A stretch of DNA of 64,000 nt, taken from assembly GCF_901933205.1 (NCBI RefSeq), contig NC_044571.1, positions 55,985,994 to 56,049,993 of the forward strand, given 5' to 3'. The notes beneath the pieces are model-generated. The model made no database searches. It saw only the letters and a program-made list of their open reading frames with translations, and was not told the DNA's origin. Below are positions 25,393 to 39,302 of this stretch, piece after piece. A program made the position numbers and the translations under genes. Numbering within the stretch: the stretch's first letter is position 1; every line of letters starts with the position of its first letter. Source of the DNA: Camarhynchus parvulus. Lineage: Eukaryota; Chordata; Aves; Passeriformes; Thraupidae.

Positions 25393-26746
25393 GGTTCTCT
25401 GTGCTTCATAAGATTTGTAATTTCATCTTCCATTATCAAAAGAATCTATCAAGAATTCCACGAAGCTCAGTTATGAGCAAACTCCTCAAAGTTAAAAGTG
25501 AACCCTTAACTATTAAAACAATCAAACCCTAATTGTTTCCCAGAAAAAAAATGCTAAATCACTTTCATTGCCACAAAGGAACTGTTAATATAGTATAGTT
25601 TTCTATGAATTTGCAATATACCAGTACATAGCACTGCCATTTCCATAGGCAGCTGACAAAACTTATCTGGAGCATTCACTGTTTTCATATCCTTTTCCAG
25701 ATATTGTGGTTAGATTATGACATGCATGGAAGAACTGCATTCTTTGTTAGGCCACACGATAGCTTCTAGCAATGTACATCACAGCCCTGTAACTCCAGAA
25801 AAGAAGGCATAAGGGAACACAGCTCTTATTTCAGCCCAGCAAATCTGCCAACATTTCCTTCTACAGACATCTTAATCAGAGAAAATCATAGAGCTCCTTC
25901 CTAGCATCCTCAGTCACTATTTTTTATTCTTTTCCAATTCTTAAGACATCTTGTTCACCTAAGTTCAGAAAAGCCTTTAGAGACCTTTGATACTCCCAGA
26001 ATTGCAGCTTGAGAATCATTCCTTCCCACCGTGGTTCTTTCCTTGGCACTCTGCTCACATAATGCTCTGAAGTGCACGGTGTCGTTTGGAGGGTAGAGCA
26101 CAAAATCGAGTGACAAAAAGCATTAGAAGAAAAAAGAAGATACATGATTTGAGGTGGGAGGTTGAAGTAAGAGGAACAGACAGATAGATTAGAAGAGCCC
26201 TGATGCTTTTTCCTACACATCAGCAAGCCTTCAACAGTAGGAGAGGAAATATTGTCTGCTCAGATGGACTATTGCCTAATAGCTAAGGCAATTTGTGTGA
26301 GATGCAAATATGATTCCCATCAAACTGAGGAGGGATTTTCAGGTTAACTGTGAAGGCTCTCACATCATTAACAGCTCCAGCTTCTGTTCTGCAACATTTA
26401 AAAAAAGAAAACAGAAAGTTAAGTGCCTGGAATCTACTCCACTTTGGCAAGTGGCAGGCGCCATCATAAAAACCAAGAATAAGACATTTCAAGTCATTTT
26501 TGAAATTTAGACACTGGCCAAAAAACCACACTCTTTCATATCAGACAGAAGATTAGTGGATTACAAGCTTGCACTTCAATGCTGAAATTTCACTCCATCT
26601 TTAACGTAAAGAATTGAGGTTTTACATTGCTTCTCAACATTTGGGACTCTCCCAACATGAGCAAATCACAACATTCATCAGAACTCTTCAATAAAATGCA
26701 CAGCTTCAAGACAGGGCACCTGTATAGAGAAAAGCTAACCATAGTA

Positions 26747-26786
26747 TCAACAAGTTAAAGTGGTGATCAACAAGTTAAAGTGGTGA
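26747..26786 (+). repeat. 20-bp perfect tandem duplication
   Basis: TCAACAAGTTAAAGTGGTGA occurs twice with no gap and no mismatch. A non-repetitive unit duplicated perfectly indicates a recent event, or an assembly stutter. Confidence 0.95.
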
Positions 26787-27857
26787 TTGAGTTGTTACCT
26801 TTCAGGGGTATCAAAAATAACTCAGCAACCACTGAACCTGACTAAAGTTTCTACACAGCACTGCAATACATCACATGGCAACTCACCTGCTCTCTGGCAG
26901 CTGACTAGTGTTTTGCCCTTCTGCTGCCATGATAGTGCTGGCATTAAAATGCAATCAATACAATCCTGTGATCCTGGCCTAGCCTCAGAAAGGCATATAA
27001 TTGGATTATCTATTGAATTGTAACCTCACAACAACTGCAAATGGGGCTTTTTTGTATCTTACTCGGTCAAGGACAGGTGAAGTATGAGAGCATGTTATTG
27101 AAAACAGGAAATTCTGTTAATAAATCTACACTTAATATATTTCAGTATGACCTGAATCTCCTCCAGTCTGGAATCTTAGTCTTTCCAATTTATTAGCACA
27201 GTAACTTTGAGAACATGAATAAAGGAAGGAATTAATGGAGATAATCGAGTCTAGGAATAGTCTTTTTTTCCTTCTCTCCCATCCCTACCTCCAGGGATCT
27301 GAGGTTGCCCCTCCGCACATCATGCAAAAGGCTGAAGAGCTCATTAATTATCAAATAACAAAATGTGGTCACTTAGCCTATGGCATATAAACAAAAATTA
27401 GGAATTATGTTAGGACTATGTGTTTCAAACTAGCTTCTGTGGCTGTGTTGCAGTAGCAGTACAAAGCACCAGAAGCATTTGCCTGAAATTTACCCTACCA
27501 GCTTGGCAGTCAAATTATTTCTGAATCATTCCTGGATGCTTGGCTGGGTACAGTACCTAAAGTGGGGCCCATGACTAAAACCTTGTATCTTTATTCAGCA
27601 TTGCTATCCTTATTCAGGGCTGGGGCAAAACAGAGATCTACTTTCTTTTGAAGGGCAATAGGAACATCCATGCTGTCCCATATGGACACTGATCTTAATA
27701 GTCATGAGCTAATTACATAAGATTGGACTTTTCCTGAATGCTTCAATTAACACATTTCCAGCTAGGAGAAAGGTAATAGACATGAAACTACTGCAAATAT
27801 TCAAAAAGAAAAGCCACAATCAAAGCACTGTTCTTCCCAATCTCAAGCAGCTGAGAC

Positions 27858-27876
27858 AAAAAAAAAAAAAAAAAAA
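27858..27876 (+). repeat. Poly-A tract
   Basis: 19 consecutive A. No retrocopy is recognised upstream of it. Confidence 0.9.
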
Positions 27877-28018
27877 GATTCAGAGACCTTGGTCTGGAAA
27901 GAAGAAATGAGAAAAGTAAGGAGAGGCTTTTCACAGACCAGAAGTTGGCGGCTAAATACAAAACAACTTCCCTCTCTCTCTCTGCATCTTTGTTTCCTTC
28001 TGTAAAGCTTCTTAGGGG

Positions 28019-28662
28019 TGTTGGCTGCCCAACATGTTGTACAGGGGTATTTGATCTGGCTGAGATGTGTTCATTTTCCCCACAGCAGCCCTCGCAGCGC
28101 CGTGCTCTGCACTGGTAGCTGGAAAGATGCTGATAACACCACTGTTTTGGCTGCTGCTGAGCAGGGCTGGCACAGCATCAGTGCTGCCTCCCCAGCATTC
28201 CATCCTCACCATCAGGCTGAGGGTGGGCAAGATATTGGGAGAGGACACATGGCAGCTGACCCAAACTGAAAAAAGGATGTCCCATAAAATATGGTGTCTG
28301 CTCAGCTAAAAAAGCTAAGAGAAAAGAGGAGGAGGAAGCAGCAGGCATTCATTATTTGTTATTCATTTGTGATGATATTTGTGATGTTTTCCCTCTGGAG
28401 TAACCATTACACAGGCCAAAGCCCTGCTTCCTGGGAAGTGGCCAGACATCACATGCTCATGGGAAATAGAGAATAAAATCCTTTGGGTTTTTTGTTTGCT
28501 TGCACGGGCATGACCTTTGCTTTTGCTTTAGCAAACTGTCTTTATCTTAACCCACAAGGTTCGCTTCAATCTTATTTTCTGCTCCTGTTCTACTGAGAGA
28601 GGAATGACAGAATGACTTGGTGGGTGCCTGGTGTCCAGTCAAGGTCAACCCACCACAATAAA
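28019..28662 (+). mobile_element. Endogenous-retrovirus-type LTR, second family
   Basis: The element begins TGTTGGCTGCCC and ends CAACCCACCACA, consistent with TG...CA termini and about 640 bp long. Inside are GGAGAGGACACATGGCAGC, a purine-rich tract (GAGGAGGAGGAAGCAGCAGG near 28328), a polyadenylation hexamer in GAGAATAAAATCC near 28472, and TTTGCTTTAGCAAACTGTCTTTATCTTAACCC downstream (given in parts near 28520-28550). This order matches avian ERVL-like LTRs as I know them. No clear target duplication was found and no internal retroviral genes flank it. It differs completely in sequence from the LTR near 6 kb. Small open frames across it are not genes. Confidence 0.62.
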
Positions 28663-31600
28663 GAAGCTCAGAGAAGTGCCTGTTTGGGGACTAAGACTGT
28701 CTTTGAGTTGTACTACGGACAGCTCATCCAGCATCATTTCATTTCAAATAGGACATGGAGTTGAAGAGGAGAAAAAAAGGGATTGTGTTTTTCTTTAAGC
28801 TCCACACTGTGACTCATTAGCACACGGCCTGGCATTCTCACAGCCCCCCATGCTGACAAGCCCCAATATCCCAGCACATCACAGAGATCTAGTTGTTTAC
28901 GTTTGATTTAACTACCAGTTTATCCCATAACCAGCTTTGATTTTCTATATTTACTCTATTTTAAAGGAAAGAACAGTTACCATCCCAATGTACATTTTAT
29001 TGCCGGGTTATGGCAGGAGCCTGTCAATGAATAACCATAGCTTTTGGAATATGCCAGGAAGTATTGCTGTGAAATAGTCATGCAGGCAATTGGACAAGAA
29101 ATGCAACAAAAGAGTGGAATTCCAGGATGACAATCAAATCCACTCTGTTATTATGTTGTTTATACCAAAGCCCATGGCTCTGCTATTGTTAAGGGTCTTG
29201 TCAGCTTTGCCATTATATGTTCTTATTTTCAGGGATTTGTTTGTCACAGTGACTCACTCCAGGCAAAGTGAAAACATTAGGAGACTAAAATTTGGCCAAA
29301 GGCAAAGAGCATTGTTTACAGCTGATAGAGCCACAGTTGGACCAACTCTCTGCTTTAGCAATGTCAAAAAATAAATGAAGATGTAACCATGTCTACCTTT
29401 AAAATGAAACTCTGAGAAGAATTTTTTTTTTTTTTTTTTTTACAGTATCAGAACCTATTAAGAGGTAAAGTGCTGGTGAACAAGACAAAATCTAGTCAGA
29501 GAAACATGATCAATCATCCATCAGAGTAATTTTAATTCATCCCCAGCTCAGGTTTAAAGGTAGGAGCAAGAGTACCTTCACATCTGCATCCACATGGTCA
29601 GATTCTGCCTGCACAGAACTCAGTAGACTTTGAACTCATTTAAGTATCTATTTCTATGTCTTCTGAAGAAGCAACAACCTTCTTCAGGTAAAATTGACAG
29701 TCTTAACATGTAAATGGAGATCCAAAAACCCACTAGCTTTGGATAGGGTCACACTTCAATTCCCATATCATAACTTAAATGGAGGAATCCAGAAGGACCC
29801 ATGAAGCAACTCCATACAAAAGAGGCATGATTCAAGCATTCCCTCTAGGTAGATCTTAACATAATAATTCTCTTATTTTTTTAATTAACTCTGTCATTAA
29901 AAGATGAGTAATAAACTATGGATAAACACATATGTATGTTTTGCTTGATTTTTAATAACCCTTGAAGAAAAATTTCAAAGAAAACTCATATTTTCACTTT
30001 TGCAGAGAAACTCTTCAAGTAGTCTCATCATCTGATTCATAACTAGAAAATGCAGAAATGTTTCTTGACATAATCAACATTTGAATCAAGTTTATTCAAA
30101 AATAAAAAAGGAGAAATTTAGACATATAAAGAACAAACAGCTTTGTAAAATAATGCACATTTCTGAATACCTTCTTAATTTCAGAGAAATATATGTAAGC
30201 TTAAAAGTCACAGATAATTGGATTTAAATAGCTTACCAGGATTTCTTTACTTATGTATATACATGGTACTCTTGCCAGCAGGGAAAAGAGTGTAACATAG
30301 GGCTGAGGGCAAGGAATGTTCCGTTTCCAGTGTGTGTTCACCACATGTGTGTGTGATCCCAAAGAAGATGCCCTACTGTCCCTCTAAAGAATGGTATCAT
30401 GAGATGTTCAAAGACAACAGGCAACAAATTCAGCCTTTTAGAGAAAACAAAAGATGATGCAAGGATAGCTTCTAACATTGAAAGTCTGATTCCCCACTTT
30501 GCTCTGTAAATTAAGTGACACCATCAGCTCTTGGGGGGATACACAGAATAGTTTAAGCTCTGAAAAGCACATGTCTTTAGTCAGCAAGCACATTAAACAG
30601 CATTCACCTGGATATTTTGACTATAGTACATTCCTACAGTACTCACAAAGAAAAGCCATCCCAAAGCTTTGATAGAGAGTGGCAAATGCTCCTGGCCAGG
30701 GCAGCAGTATTAAAGCACCAGAGTCATCCTGTTAGATTTGAAACCTGTGGAGTTATTTACAACATCTTTTTCCCACATCTTCAAGTTCTAAACCTTAAAT
30801 CTCCAGTTACTGCAAGCACTGGGAGGTCTCATGTATGATGCTAATAACTTTGGCAGAGCAGCAGGAGACACTATAATTGCCCCAGCAAAATTCCTTCATT
30901 TTATGTGTCTACATCACTGAAGAATTTGCAATTATTTTTAAATATTTGCTGGTGTATATTTTAAAATATATTTATAGACCAAACATTTTGTGCAGCTTAG
31001 AAACTGTAAACTGCACAGTCTATTCATTATTGTTTTGCATGTTATACTTCACTGACACCACAATGTCTCTAATGGAAAAGAGTCCTGGTACATTTATTGT
31101 AATGTGAATTTTAACAGAGTTCCCAGACAACACAGGTACTCTTCTCCAACTGTAAAGAATCAACATGAGCTGTTGCATTTCTAGTGGACTCCTAGGATAA
31201 AATGGAAATTACCAGGCACATAGGATATATAAACCAAAAAAATGCTCCAACATGCTCAGATGATACTCATCATTGTGCTAAAATTGCCTTCTATTTAATG
31301 CACAATCTTAATATCTCCATGCTCAGAGTAATTAGGAATGGTTCTCTAGGCTGCTCCCTCTTTAAGTGAAGAACATTAAACATTTTGATAACTTTACTGT
31401 AGTTTGCTGTGCATATTTTCCTTCATCAGGAGAAATTGGAAGTAAATAATATTAGCAGAGCATTAAGAAGGATGAAGAAAAATTCATTCACATGAACTCA
31501 CACAATATCCCTTGGTTAAGAACTTGGCTGAATAGGGGAGTTTCACCAATAATAATTTTCCTCACAGCTGAACAATTCTTTGTACAAGCGGAGTTTTTTA

Positions 31601-33056
31601 AATTATGGTTTGAAGCCCCTCTCAAGTAATACACAAATGCCTGAAGAAGGGTAATTCTTTTTAAACCCCAGAATAAGCCTCAACACTTGCAGTGGGCTGG
31701 GGAAAGGAAAGGGCTACACAAAGTTGCTTTAGGGACTAAGAAGCAAGATGTAGCAGCAAGATGGCTTAGAAGAAATTGCCACTGCATTTGAAAGCTTATT
31801 TCTGGATACATACAGGCAAAGCATAGTAGCGAACTTCTATGGGATAGAATCATGATTTAGAGTCAACATCCCCAGAAGTCCTTGTCCATCATCTAACAGT
31901 CAGTAATACTGGCTCTAAAAGATCTCTAGGGTGATCTCTAAAAGACAAGACCAAAGATGACCTAAGGACTTTCTTGAAGAGGTGAATTTTTGCATCCAAC
32001 TTAAAATTTGAGACTTTTGAAACACTGTGCAACTGATGCAGGAAAAAGACAATCGTGAATCCAAAAGTAACTAGGCACATTAGCTAAATTTCAATGTAAG
32101 CTAGTGTAAAACCCAGTCTGAAAATAATGTATTTGTAAAGAAATTAAATTGCCAATAATCACCAGTTTTAAGAGCAGCTGTTACAATAGTCACAAAAGTT
32201 CACTATAATTACTGATTTTTCCCAACACATCCTGCGTCATCTAACTCATTTCAGACAAATTGGAGAACTGCAGAAAGCTATTGCATGGCTACACACAAGC
32301 AGATCACTAACTCACTTCATACACTTTTCTGTGAGATCACTGAAGCTTTCTAGTTAGAGTATCCTTCTAAAGCACTTGACTCCTCAAGACTCAACAACTA
32401 CCTGAAATCTCAACAGAAAATTAAAAACTGTTCACAAATTAAATTGAACAATAATTTTATTTTAACATTAAATGATATTAAAGCAAAACAACTGAGAAAG
32501 AGCAAAGCAGTCAACTTCAAGTGTAGCTGTGCAGCCATTTTCCCTTTGGAGTACTTCTAAGTAGTTGGATTGTACTGAAGGCTTCTATTGAAAACTGAAG
32601 TACAATAAAGGGAACAGAATAACTGCCATTACCATTCTAAAGCTGTAATCAGTTAAGAAGCAGTGAAGATATTTAGCCAACCTCACTGAGGAATCAACAC
32701 AAAATTCAAAATAAGAGTAATACTAAATTCTGAGTGATTTAGCACATCAATTTCTTAATAGCAATACTGAGGACAGTGATTAAAAATACCCACAGAGTGC
32801 AGAAGTGAGTCTTGCATGCACACACACCCACACACCCATCTCTAAACCCACTTCTTCTGCTGCAGGGGAGCAGCTCTGCAATGCACTGCACTGCAGAGAA
32901 GAGACAGCCCTAGAACTGAGATAGCCATTAAAGAGGAGGATTACTGCAAGTGCAGGGGAGCCCTCCAGTGGGACACAGTTATCATAGCGATTGCTCAGCT
33001 TCTCCAGTGCCTCTGGCTCTAACTTTGAGGAAAGTACATTGATATTTGCCGTACAG
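28663..33056. other. Intergenic, unique sequence
   Basis: AT-rich with a poly-T at 29.4 kb. Small open frames (29090-29374, 30617-30838, 30877-31107) show no domain or splice support. Confidence 0.6.
29422..29441 (+). repeat. Poly-T tract
   Basis: 20 consecutive T followed by ACAG. On the plus strand this resembles a strong pyrimidine tract plus acceptor, but there is no exon evidence next to it. Confidence 0.9.
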
Positions 33057-33455
33057 ATCACAGAATCACAGAATGTGCTGAGTTGGAAGGGACCCACAAG
33101 GATCACCGAGTCCAACTCCCGGCCCTGCACAGCACCATCCCCAAGTGTCACACCAGGGGCCTGAGAGCATTGTCCAAATGCATCTTGTCTCTGTCAAGGC
33201 TTGGTGCTGTGACCAATCCATGGGGAGCCTGTTTCAGTGCCCAAACACCATCTCAGTGAAGAACCTTTTACTAATATCCAATATAAAAACCTTCAGGCCA
33301 CCAGTCCCTTTGGTCCAGTGGCTGGGTCACTTCTCTCACAGAGCAGAGATCAGTGCCTGCCCCTCCTCTTCCCCTCACGAGGAGGCTGCAGACTGTGATG
33401 AGGTCTCCTCTCAGCCTCCTTTTCTCCAGGCTGGAAAAGCACAAGCTCAAATCCT
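33057..33455 (-). mobile_element. CR1 LINE 3' end, antisense
   Basis: This begins ATCACAGAATCACAGAATG and GTTGGAAGGGACCCACAAGG, then GAGTCCAACTCCCGGCCCTG, then CACCATCCCCAAGTGTCACACC and later CTCCTCTCAGCCTCCTTTTC and CTCCAGGCTGGAAAAGC. This is a reverse-complement CR1 3' end with the tail still present. It looks among the less diverged copies in the window, so it is probably one of the younger insertions here. Confidence 0.92.
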
Positions 33456-36400
33456 TGGCCTGCCATAGGGTGAAGCCAACCACTGTGTGATCTGCTGAAG
33501 AGTGAGGCCAGAACACTGGCTCTGTGCTGAAGGACAGAGAAGCAGCTGTGTGGGAGAGTTTTTAAAAATAAATTCACTCAGAGAAGAACAACTCAGGCTG
33601 CATACATGTGTAACTACGTAAATACTACAGGAGTTTCAAAGCACAGCCAGCCAGCTCTCCTCTCTCTTCTGGTTCATTTCTGAGTCCTCACCTCATCTCT
33701 TAATAACCACTGCTGCATTTCTCAGGAAAGGCCATTAACTCTGGCTGAGTCAGAACAGCATCAGAGAAAATAGAACTTTTTTGTTAGAAGTGCCTGTGGA
33801 TTAATGCCAACATTGATCAGCATTGATCAAAGCATGGATCAGCTCTTATCCTTCTTGTGTCAGAGCACTTAATGAAGCCTAAATTGAGATCCTAAGCCAC
33901 AAGAGAGATCTCCAGCCACAGGGGAAGCCTCCACAAGAAATACCAAGGGACCATTTCAGTCAGCTGGCATTACCAGGTAAATTTACAGTGTCCATAGCCC
34001 AAGGGAAGAGCACTCCTATGAGGATACTTTATCTCAGAGCAAATTTCATACTTCTGACTGCTCAATCTGCTCCCACTCAATTTCATTCTGCCTCATGCTG
34101 ACTTTGAGAGGGGGTTTGTGTCTAAATATCCAAGGACAAACTAGGTCAAAGAAACAGAATCTGAGATGGTTTGCTTTTCAGGTGTTTGGAGACATGCAGT
34201 TTTTCTAAGATTTTCTCCCATGATTCCACAGATTTCAGTTTGATCTCTAGGTTTTTAGTCACTTCAGAATATAAACATTTCCACTAGCATACATCACAAA
34301 ACTTTTAGTGCTTAGCCCTCATGCAGACATCCTCTTGATTTCAACATAAAGTACAAGTATATTCAAGTGTCAACAGAAGAAAACTCTCTTGTAGTTTAAA
34401 TTGCATGGTTTACAAAGAAGAAAAGGATGTTAAATTATTCCTTAATGGTATATTTCTAAAATGCAAAAAACTATGAAGAAACTAGGCCTGTCTCAATTTG
34501 CAATTTTTTCAAAGCACTGAAAAGGTTGTTAAATTCTAAGAGCAAATAGGCAGAACATTGGTGTTTCAAAAAGAAGGCAAAGACTAATTACTAGGAAGTC
34601 AGAGGAAAAATAATGTTTTGTTCTGCACTTTCATTATTTTCCATTCAGCAAGAACTAAAACTGATTGTACTTAAATATTTCACTAAGGCTTGAATTTTCA
34701 AAGGTGGAAACAAGCTGTTTGATGCTTAAATGCTCACAATACAGGAAATATAGTGTGATCACTATAATTACAGAGAAAGAATAAAGAAGCTTTTCTTTCA
34801 CTGATGTCAATAAAACTGACTTGTGAAAAATGATTGGTTACATCAGCATTGTATCAATTTATTAATATTAAACTAGAATGCATTAAAAATCATATTTCTA
34901 CAATTATCTGTTCTAAATGAAACCAAACCCCAAGGAAATTTTTAAAAAATCAATTCATAGAGGAAAAAAAGCCTTACTTCACTGTATAACATGAAGTTTC
35001 TATTTCTTATAATATTCTCACCACATGCCCACAACAGTCCTGCCCATAGCTTTAGTTTACAGAGTAATTAATAGCTATTATGGGATGGCTATATTGCATA
35101 GCTTCCCACTTTAATAGAAGAGTACTTTAATATAGAGAGTAAACACTTCTAATAAAATATTATATTCTAATAAAAGAGTATTTAAAAGAAATTAAGGTAA
35201 ATACATGCATTTTCTAAAAAGAAGATTACACTGGATAGTTAATTCTTACATTAATCTCACAATAAAAACTGTCTGTTTCATTTTACAGAGTAACCTCTCT
35301 GCTTGAGCAGGAAGGGAGCTTAGCCCTGTTCTGCTATCAGACCCAGCAGGAAATCAGCATATGCACACACACAGACTCTGTCCCTGGGGCAAAACCCACC
35401 ACTGAACTGAGGCCAAAAATTAAAAACATTTAACTTCATTACACTACTGAACACACCTCTCATGTGTTTGTGATCAAGGAAGGGAGATGGGGCATAGAGG
35501 GGTTTGGGCCTTTAAGGACCAACCTGGAATTTCAACATCTTTCCTCCCAAAATTTGGCAGTACCTGGTGAAATCATGTTGTCACATGATCCTGAATGATA
35601 TTTTGGCTTGAGCTGCTGTGGGGTCTGTACACAGAGCTGCCCTGCCCCTACAAAAGGCAATTACCAGAAGGAAGCAGTTCACCACATGCTTGAGGCTCAG
35701 ACTGCCCTGCTGCAAACAGAGAACTACACCCACTGAAACATTTCTCACACCAAGTGGAGAAAGAGGGTACTAAGTCAGGTATGTATTTAAGTTTTATAAA
35801 CTATCTACACGAAAAAACATTAAAGTATGAACTTACTTTTTTAAAAAAAGTATTCTAGAAGCTAATTTAATTTATCCAAAATTCTCCATTTTTTGGCAAA
35901 TAGTTTTGCCAGAATCCATATAATTAAGACTTAAATTTGAGTATTTAGCAGCATCATTTTTAAAATATTTTCAAGCAAAGACAAAAATAATTATGTTTGG
36001 TTTTGTTGGTTTCTCTTTTAAGAAAAAAAATCCTCACCTTTATGTTTCAAACATAACAAAGTATGCCACAAACCCCATAATGCTGTGTTGAATAATGAGG
36101 AGGCAGTCATCTGACAAAGCACAACATTGCTTCATCATCAGGAAATCTGATCAGGTCTCTTAGAAGGAGTTAACTCACTTGCAGACTGCACAGTTACGGC
36201 ATATGTTGCCTTAATACTTCACTGCTTTATTAATATTAAGATGCAGTCCTGTTTGTAGGAGCATTTGGGAGATGCTGGTGCTTTCACTGGATGAACTGCT
36301 GGCTCTCAGAAGGTGCTCTGTGGTAGACAAGATTATTCCCAGGCTTGAACAGGCCAAGTTTCCAACTTTTATTTGATATACACAGTAATACAACATATGC

Positions 36401-37779
36401 TACAGTGATTCTGATAACAATTTAATTCCAGATCAGGGGCTGGCAGAAGCAGGAGAAAGGCTGCAGGGAATCAAATTCTGAGAATGCATGAAGCCATGAT
36501 TAGGGCATAACTCATGTGGAAAAAGCTTGGATTTGATCTGTACTCTTATTTTATCTGTGACCTGCTTCAACCCCAACAGAATAATTTGGTCCAAAGGTTC
36601 ACTTGGAGTCCTCTCATTTCAAAATCAGCAGCAAAACAAGAAAGAAAGGCACACCTGAGGGACTGTCAGCTGGTTAAGCTGCTTTTGCTATACCCACTTC
36701 AGTGGAGTGATAGCAATTTACACCAGCTGAGAATCTGCCCTGGTGTGTTTCCTTTACTCTTGAAGTCCTTTAAAAAACTTACCAAGTTCACTTACTCATT
36801 TTCTGCAAACTTTTGAGGTCACCCCTACCTACTTCTGAGCCAGATTCTCTCTGAATCAGAATGGGAATGGTACGATTTCTCTGCATGGAAAGAGATCAAT
36901 TCCTCCTAATTTACAAAGATTTCAGTGAACAAAGTGATGATTCCATGTACTGTGACGTCTCATAAATAAATATAACAGCAGAATCAGTGCTGTTGCTGGC
37001 TATTTGACAGGAGGCTGTCATCCCTACTAACCATATGTCAATATGCTTAATTAAGGATTAGAAAGCAGAAGAAAAATCAAATTCGTGACAGGTTTTCAAC
37101 ACAAAGTTCACAAATGCATACTTGCATCCCAGGAGATAAAGAAATTAATCAAAGGTAACAAGCTGCATGCCAGGAAAAGCTACTGCAAGATAAACAGTGA
37201 TATGACCACATTCATCGATTCAAAATCAGCTTAAAAGTAGAAAAAGACATTCTATAGTACATCCATGGAAACATATTTTCCTATTGAAAAGCCAGAAGGC
37301 GAGAAGGAAAAGAGGATAATAAAAATTACGAACTCAGAAACTTACACAAGCTCAGTCTCAGTGAGGCTGACAAATAGGATTCTCTCTATATCGTTAGAGT
37401 ACTTTTAAAGTAATATGGAATTTTCGGAAAAAAATAGGAAATTATCTTAGGTCTAGAGACAATGACTGATTTAGTCAAATGGACCTCCTGAAAAGCTTTC
37501 TGTCAAAACAAAACACAATTTTGCATTTTGTGTCACCTGTGAATGGCATTTTACTGCTTAAATCACATTCCCCGCAGAATGAATAATCATCCACGTATCA
37601 AAGGCAAGAAAAATCTCTCATAGCGACTGAAACATCTTTAAACTGCAAAAAGATTCTGGAGAGAGGTAAGAAAAGTCACACATGGCTCCATACCCTTCTG
37701 TAATTCCCCTGGATAGGATTAGAAGCACCTCCTGAATCAAGGTCAGTCTTCTAATGGAGTCAACCAGACTTTTTCACCT
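33456..37779. other. Intergenic, unique sequence
   Basis: AT-rich, strongest at about 34.7-35.3 kb. A short GATC-containing stutter lies at 33810-33843. No gene or clear repeat. Confidence 0.6.
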
Positions 37780-38050
37780 TCAGCCAATTCATCCTAAGCC
37801 TATGCCCTCCTGAAGGTCAGGAACCTTCTTCTAGAGTCTAATCAAGTTTTACCCATGGAAAAATGAATACACCTGACTCACTTTTTACCATTCTTTTCTA
37901 ACTCTTGCTCTCTAGCTTTTACCCTGGATATATTTCTACTATGTAGTCAGACCTTCTCTTGCTGCCTGAACAAACCTGCTTCTTTTAACTTGCTCTGAAA
38001 GAGTGATTCTCCATTCCCTGGTCACCCTAGCACCACTTTCCTGCAAGTTT
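37780..38050 (-). mobile_element. Degenerate CR1-like remnant, antisense
   Basis: CCTTCTCTTGCTGCCTGAAC, then GAGTGATTCTCCATTCCC, then TGGTCACCCTAGCACCACTTTC follow the order of the antisense CR1 segment that normally reads CTTCTCT...GGCTGAAC and later CATCC...GCCCT. Divergence is high and both ends are vague. An alignment could overturn this call. Confidence 0.4.
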
Positions 38051-39302
38051 TTGGATTTTGAAATAATTTTAACTCACAGAGTTTATAGGAGAGAAAATCT
38101 GTAGTAGAAAGGAATTGGCTGTGGTCTAAGTGATAAACTTAATGGTACAGGTGTGCTCTAGACTATAATTGTTGCTTATAAGGGCGAAATAACACTGGGT
38201 TAATAACTTGGCCTCCCCAGCCTCATTGCTTTCCCTTGTTTCCTCTCAAAATGCTTTATTATTAATTGGAAAGAACACATCACAACAAAATTGGAATGCA
38301 GAAACTTCTCTGTGCCAAGGAAAAAAACCCCTCTTCCTAACCTCAAGGACATTTTGCCATTAGTAAATGCCTCATATAAAACTAAAAATAAATGCGTGGA
38401 CTCAGCTTACAAGATTTTCTCTCTACAGCTTCTCCCCACTGCCAAACCACAAAACCCAGACAAGGGCAAGAAAGCCTTGGGTGCCCTATTTCTTTTCCCC
38501 AAAGGTTATGGTTGCTTACACATTAGGCTATGCTTCAAGAATTTACAGTGTAGAGTGATCAACTCATTACTATTTTACTTCTGCCTAACTTCATTATTTT
38601 AAATTATTCCTAGTTTTAAATGGAAATGTATACCAATGCACATAATTTTATGTTTTGTCAGACTGATCCCTCAAGCCTTATAATTTTATTTCTGCAAACA
38701 TGTATGTGAAATGGCCTCGACTGCTAGTCAAAGTCTCCAGTCTCCTTATTTTTCTTGTCTTTTAGAAGATTGAACTAAACTTTGCAGAAAATGCCCAGAA
38801 GACATGAATCATCCCTGTTGCTAACCTGGGTTCCACTGCTAGATCAAAATTTGCCGTGTGAAAAGGCAATTTTAAAAGCAGAGGGAAACTATGGTAAGGA
38901 GGTTTTACTGATTCTTTGGTATTTTTATAAGCTGAAGAATTGAGATTTTCACTAGTATCAGGCTAAATCTCCCCTGTTTGTTCCTACAAATATGTGACAG
39001 TACAGCCTAGATTTATCCAGCTGAAAAAAAATTACCATCCTTATCAGTTCCCTCCTCAGCGAGTTGCAAAAAGCAGATGTGGTAGGATAAAGACACTAAT
39101 TTGCACATTATTGGCAATGACTAAGGAGATACAGACCACTCACATCAACTTTGGCAATGCTACAGGTAACAGCTCTAGACTTAGAAAATGCTGCACTTTT
39201 TATCAGGTAAAGTAATTTGCTGACTGAAATAGGGGCAATACTGCCTGATAAGGTCAGTTCTTAGTCAGCACAGGCATCTTGATTATTTCTTGGTGAGTAT
39301 CA
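38051..39302. other. Intergenic, unique sequence
   Basis: Nothing recognised. Two overlapping plus-strand frames at 38291-38602 have no domain and no splice support. Confidence 0.55.

Larger units (their letters stand above)
15816..28018. other. Intergenic, mostly unique sequence
   Basis: About 12 kb with no gene recognised. It holds the A/C tract at 20.8 kb, the CTAAA array at 23.8 kb, the TG/CA cluster at 25.3 kb, the 20-bp tandem duplication at 26.75 kb, a poly-A at 27.86 kb and a CT run at 27971-27983. The stretch 22560-23160 is richer in GC than its surroundings and could be a worn retroelement, but I cannot assign it. Confidence 0.6.

Noticed and set aside
28018..28309. Overlapping open frames of 78-83 residues
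   Set aside because: They lie inside the LTR at 28019-28662 on both strands and are not retroviral genes.
29422..29445. Poly-T followed by ACAG as a splice acceptor
   Set aside because: No open frame, donor or transcript logic follows it; homopolymers of this kind are common here.
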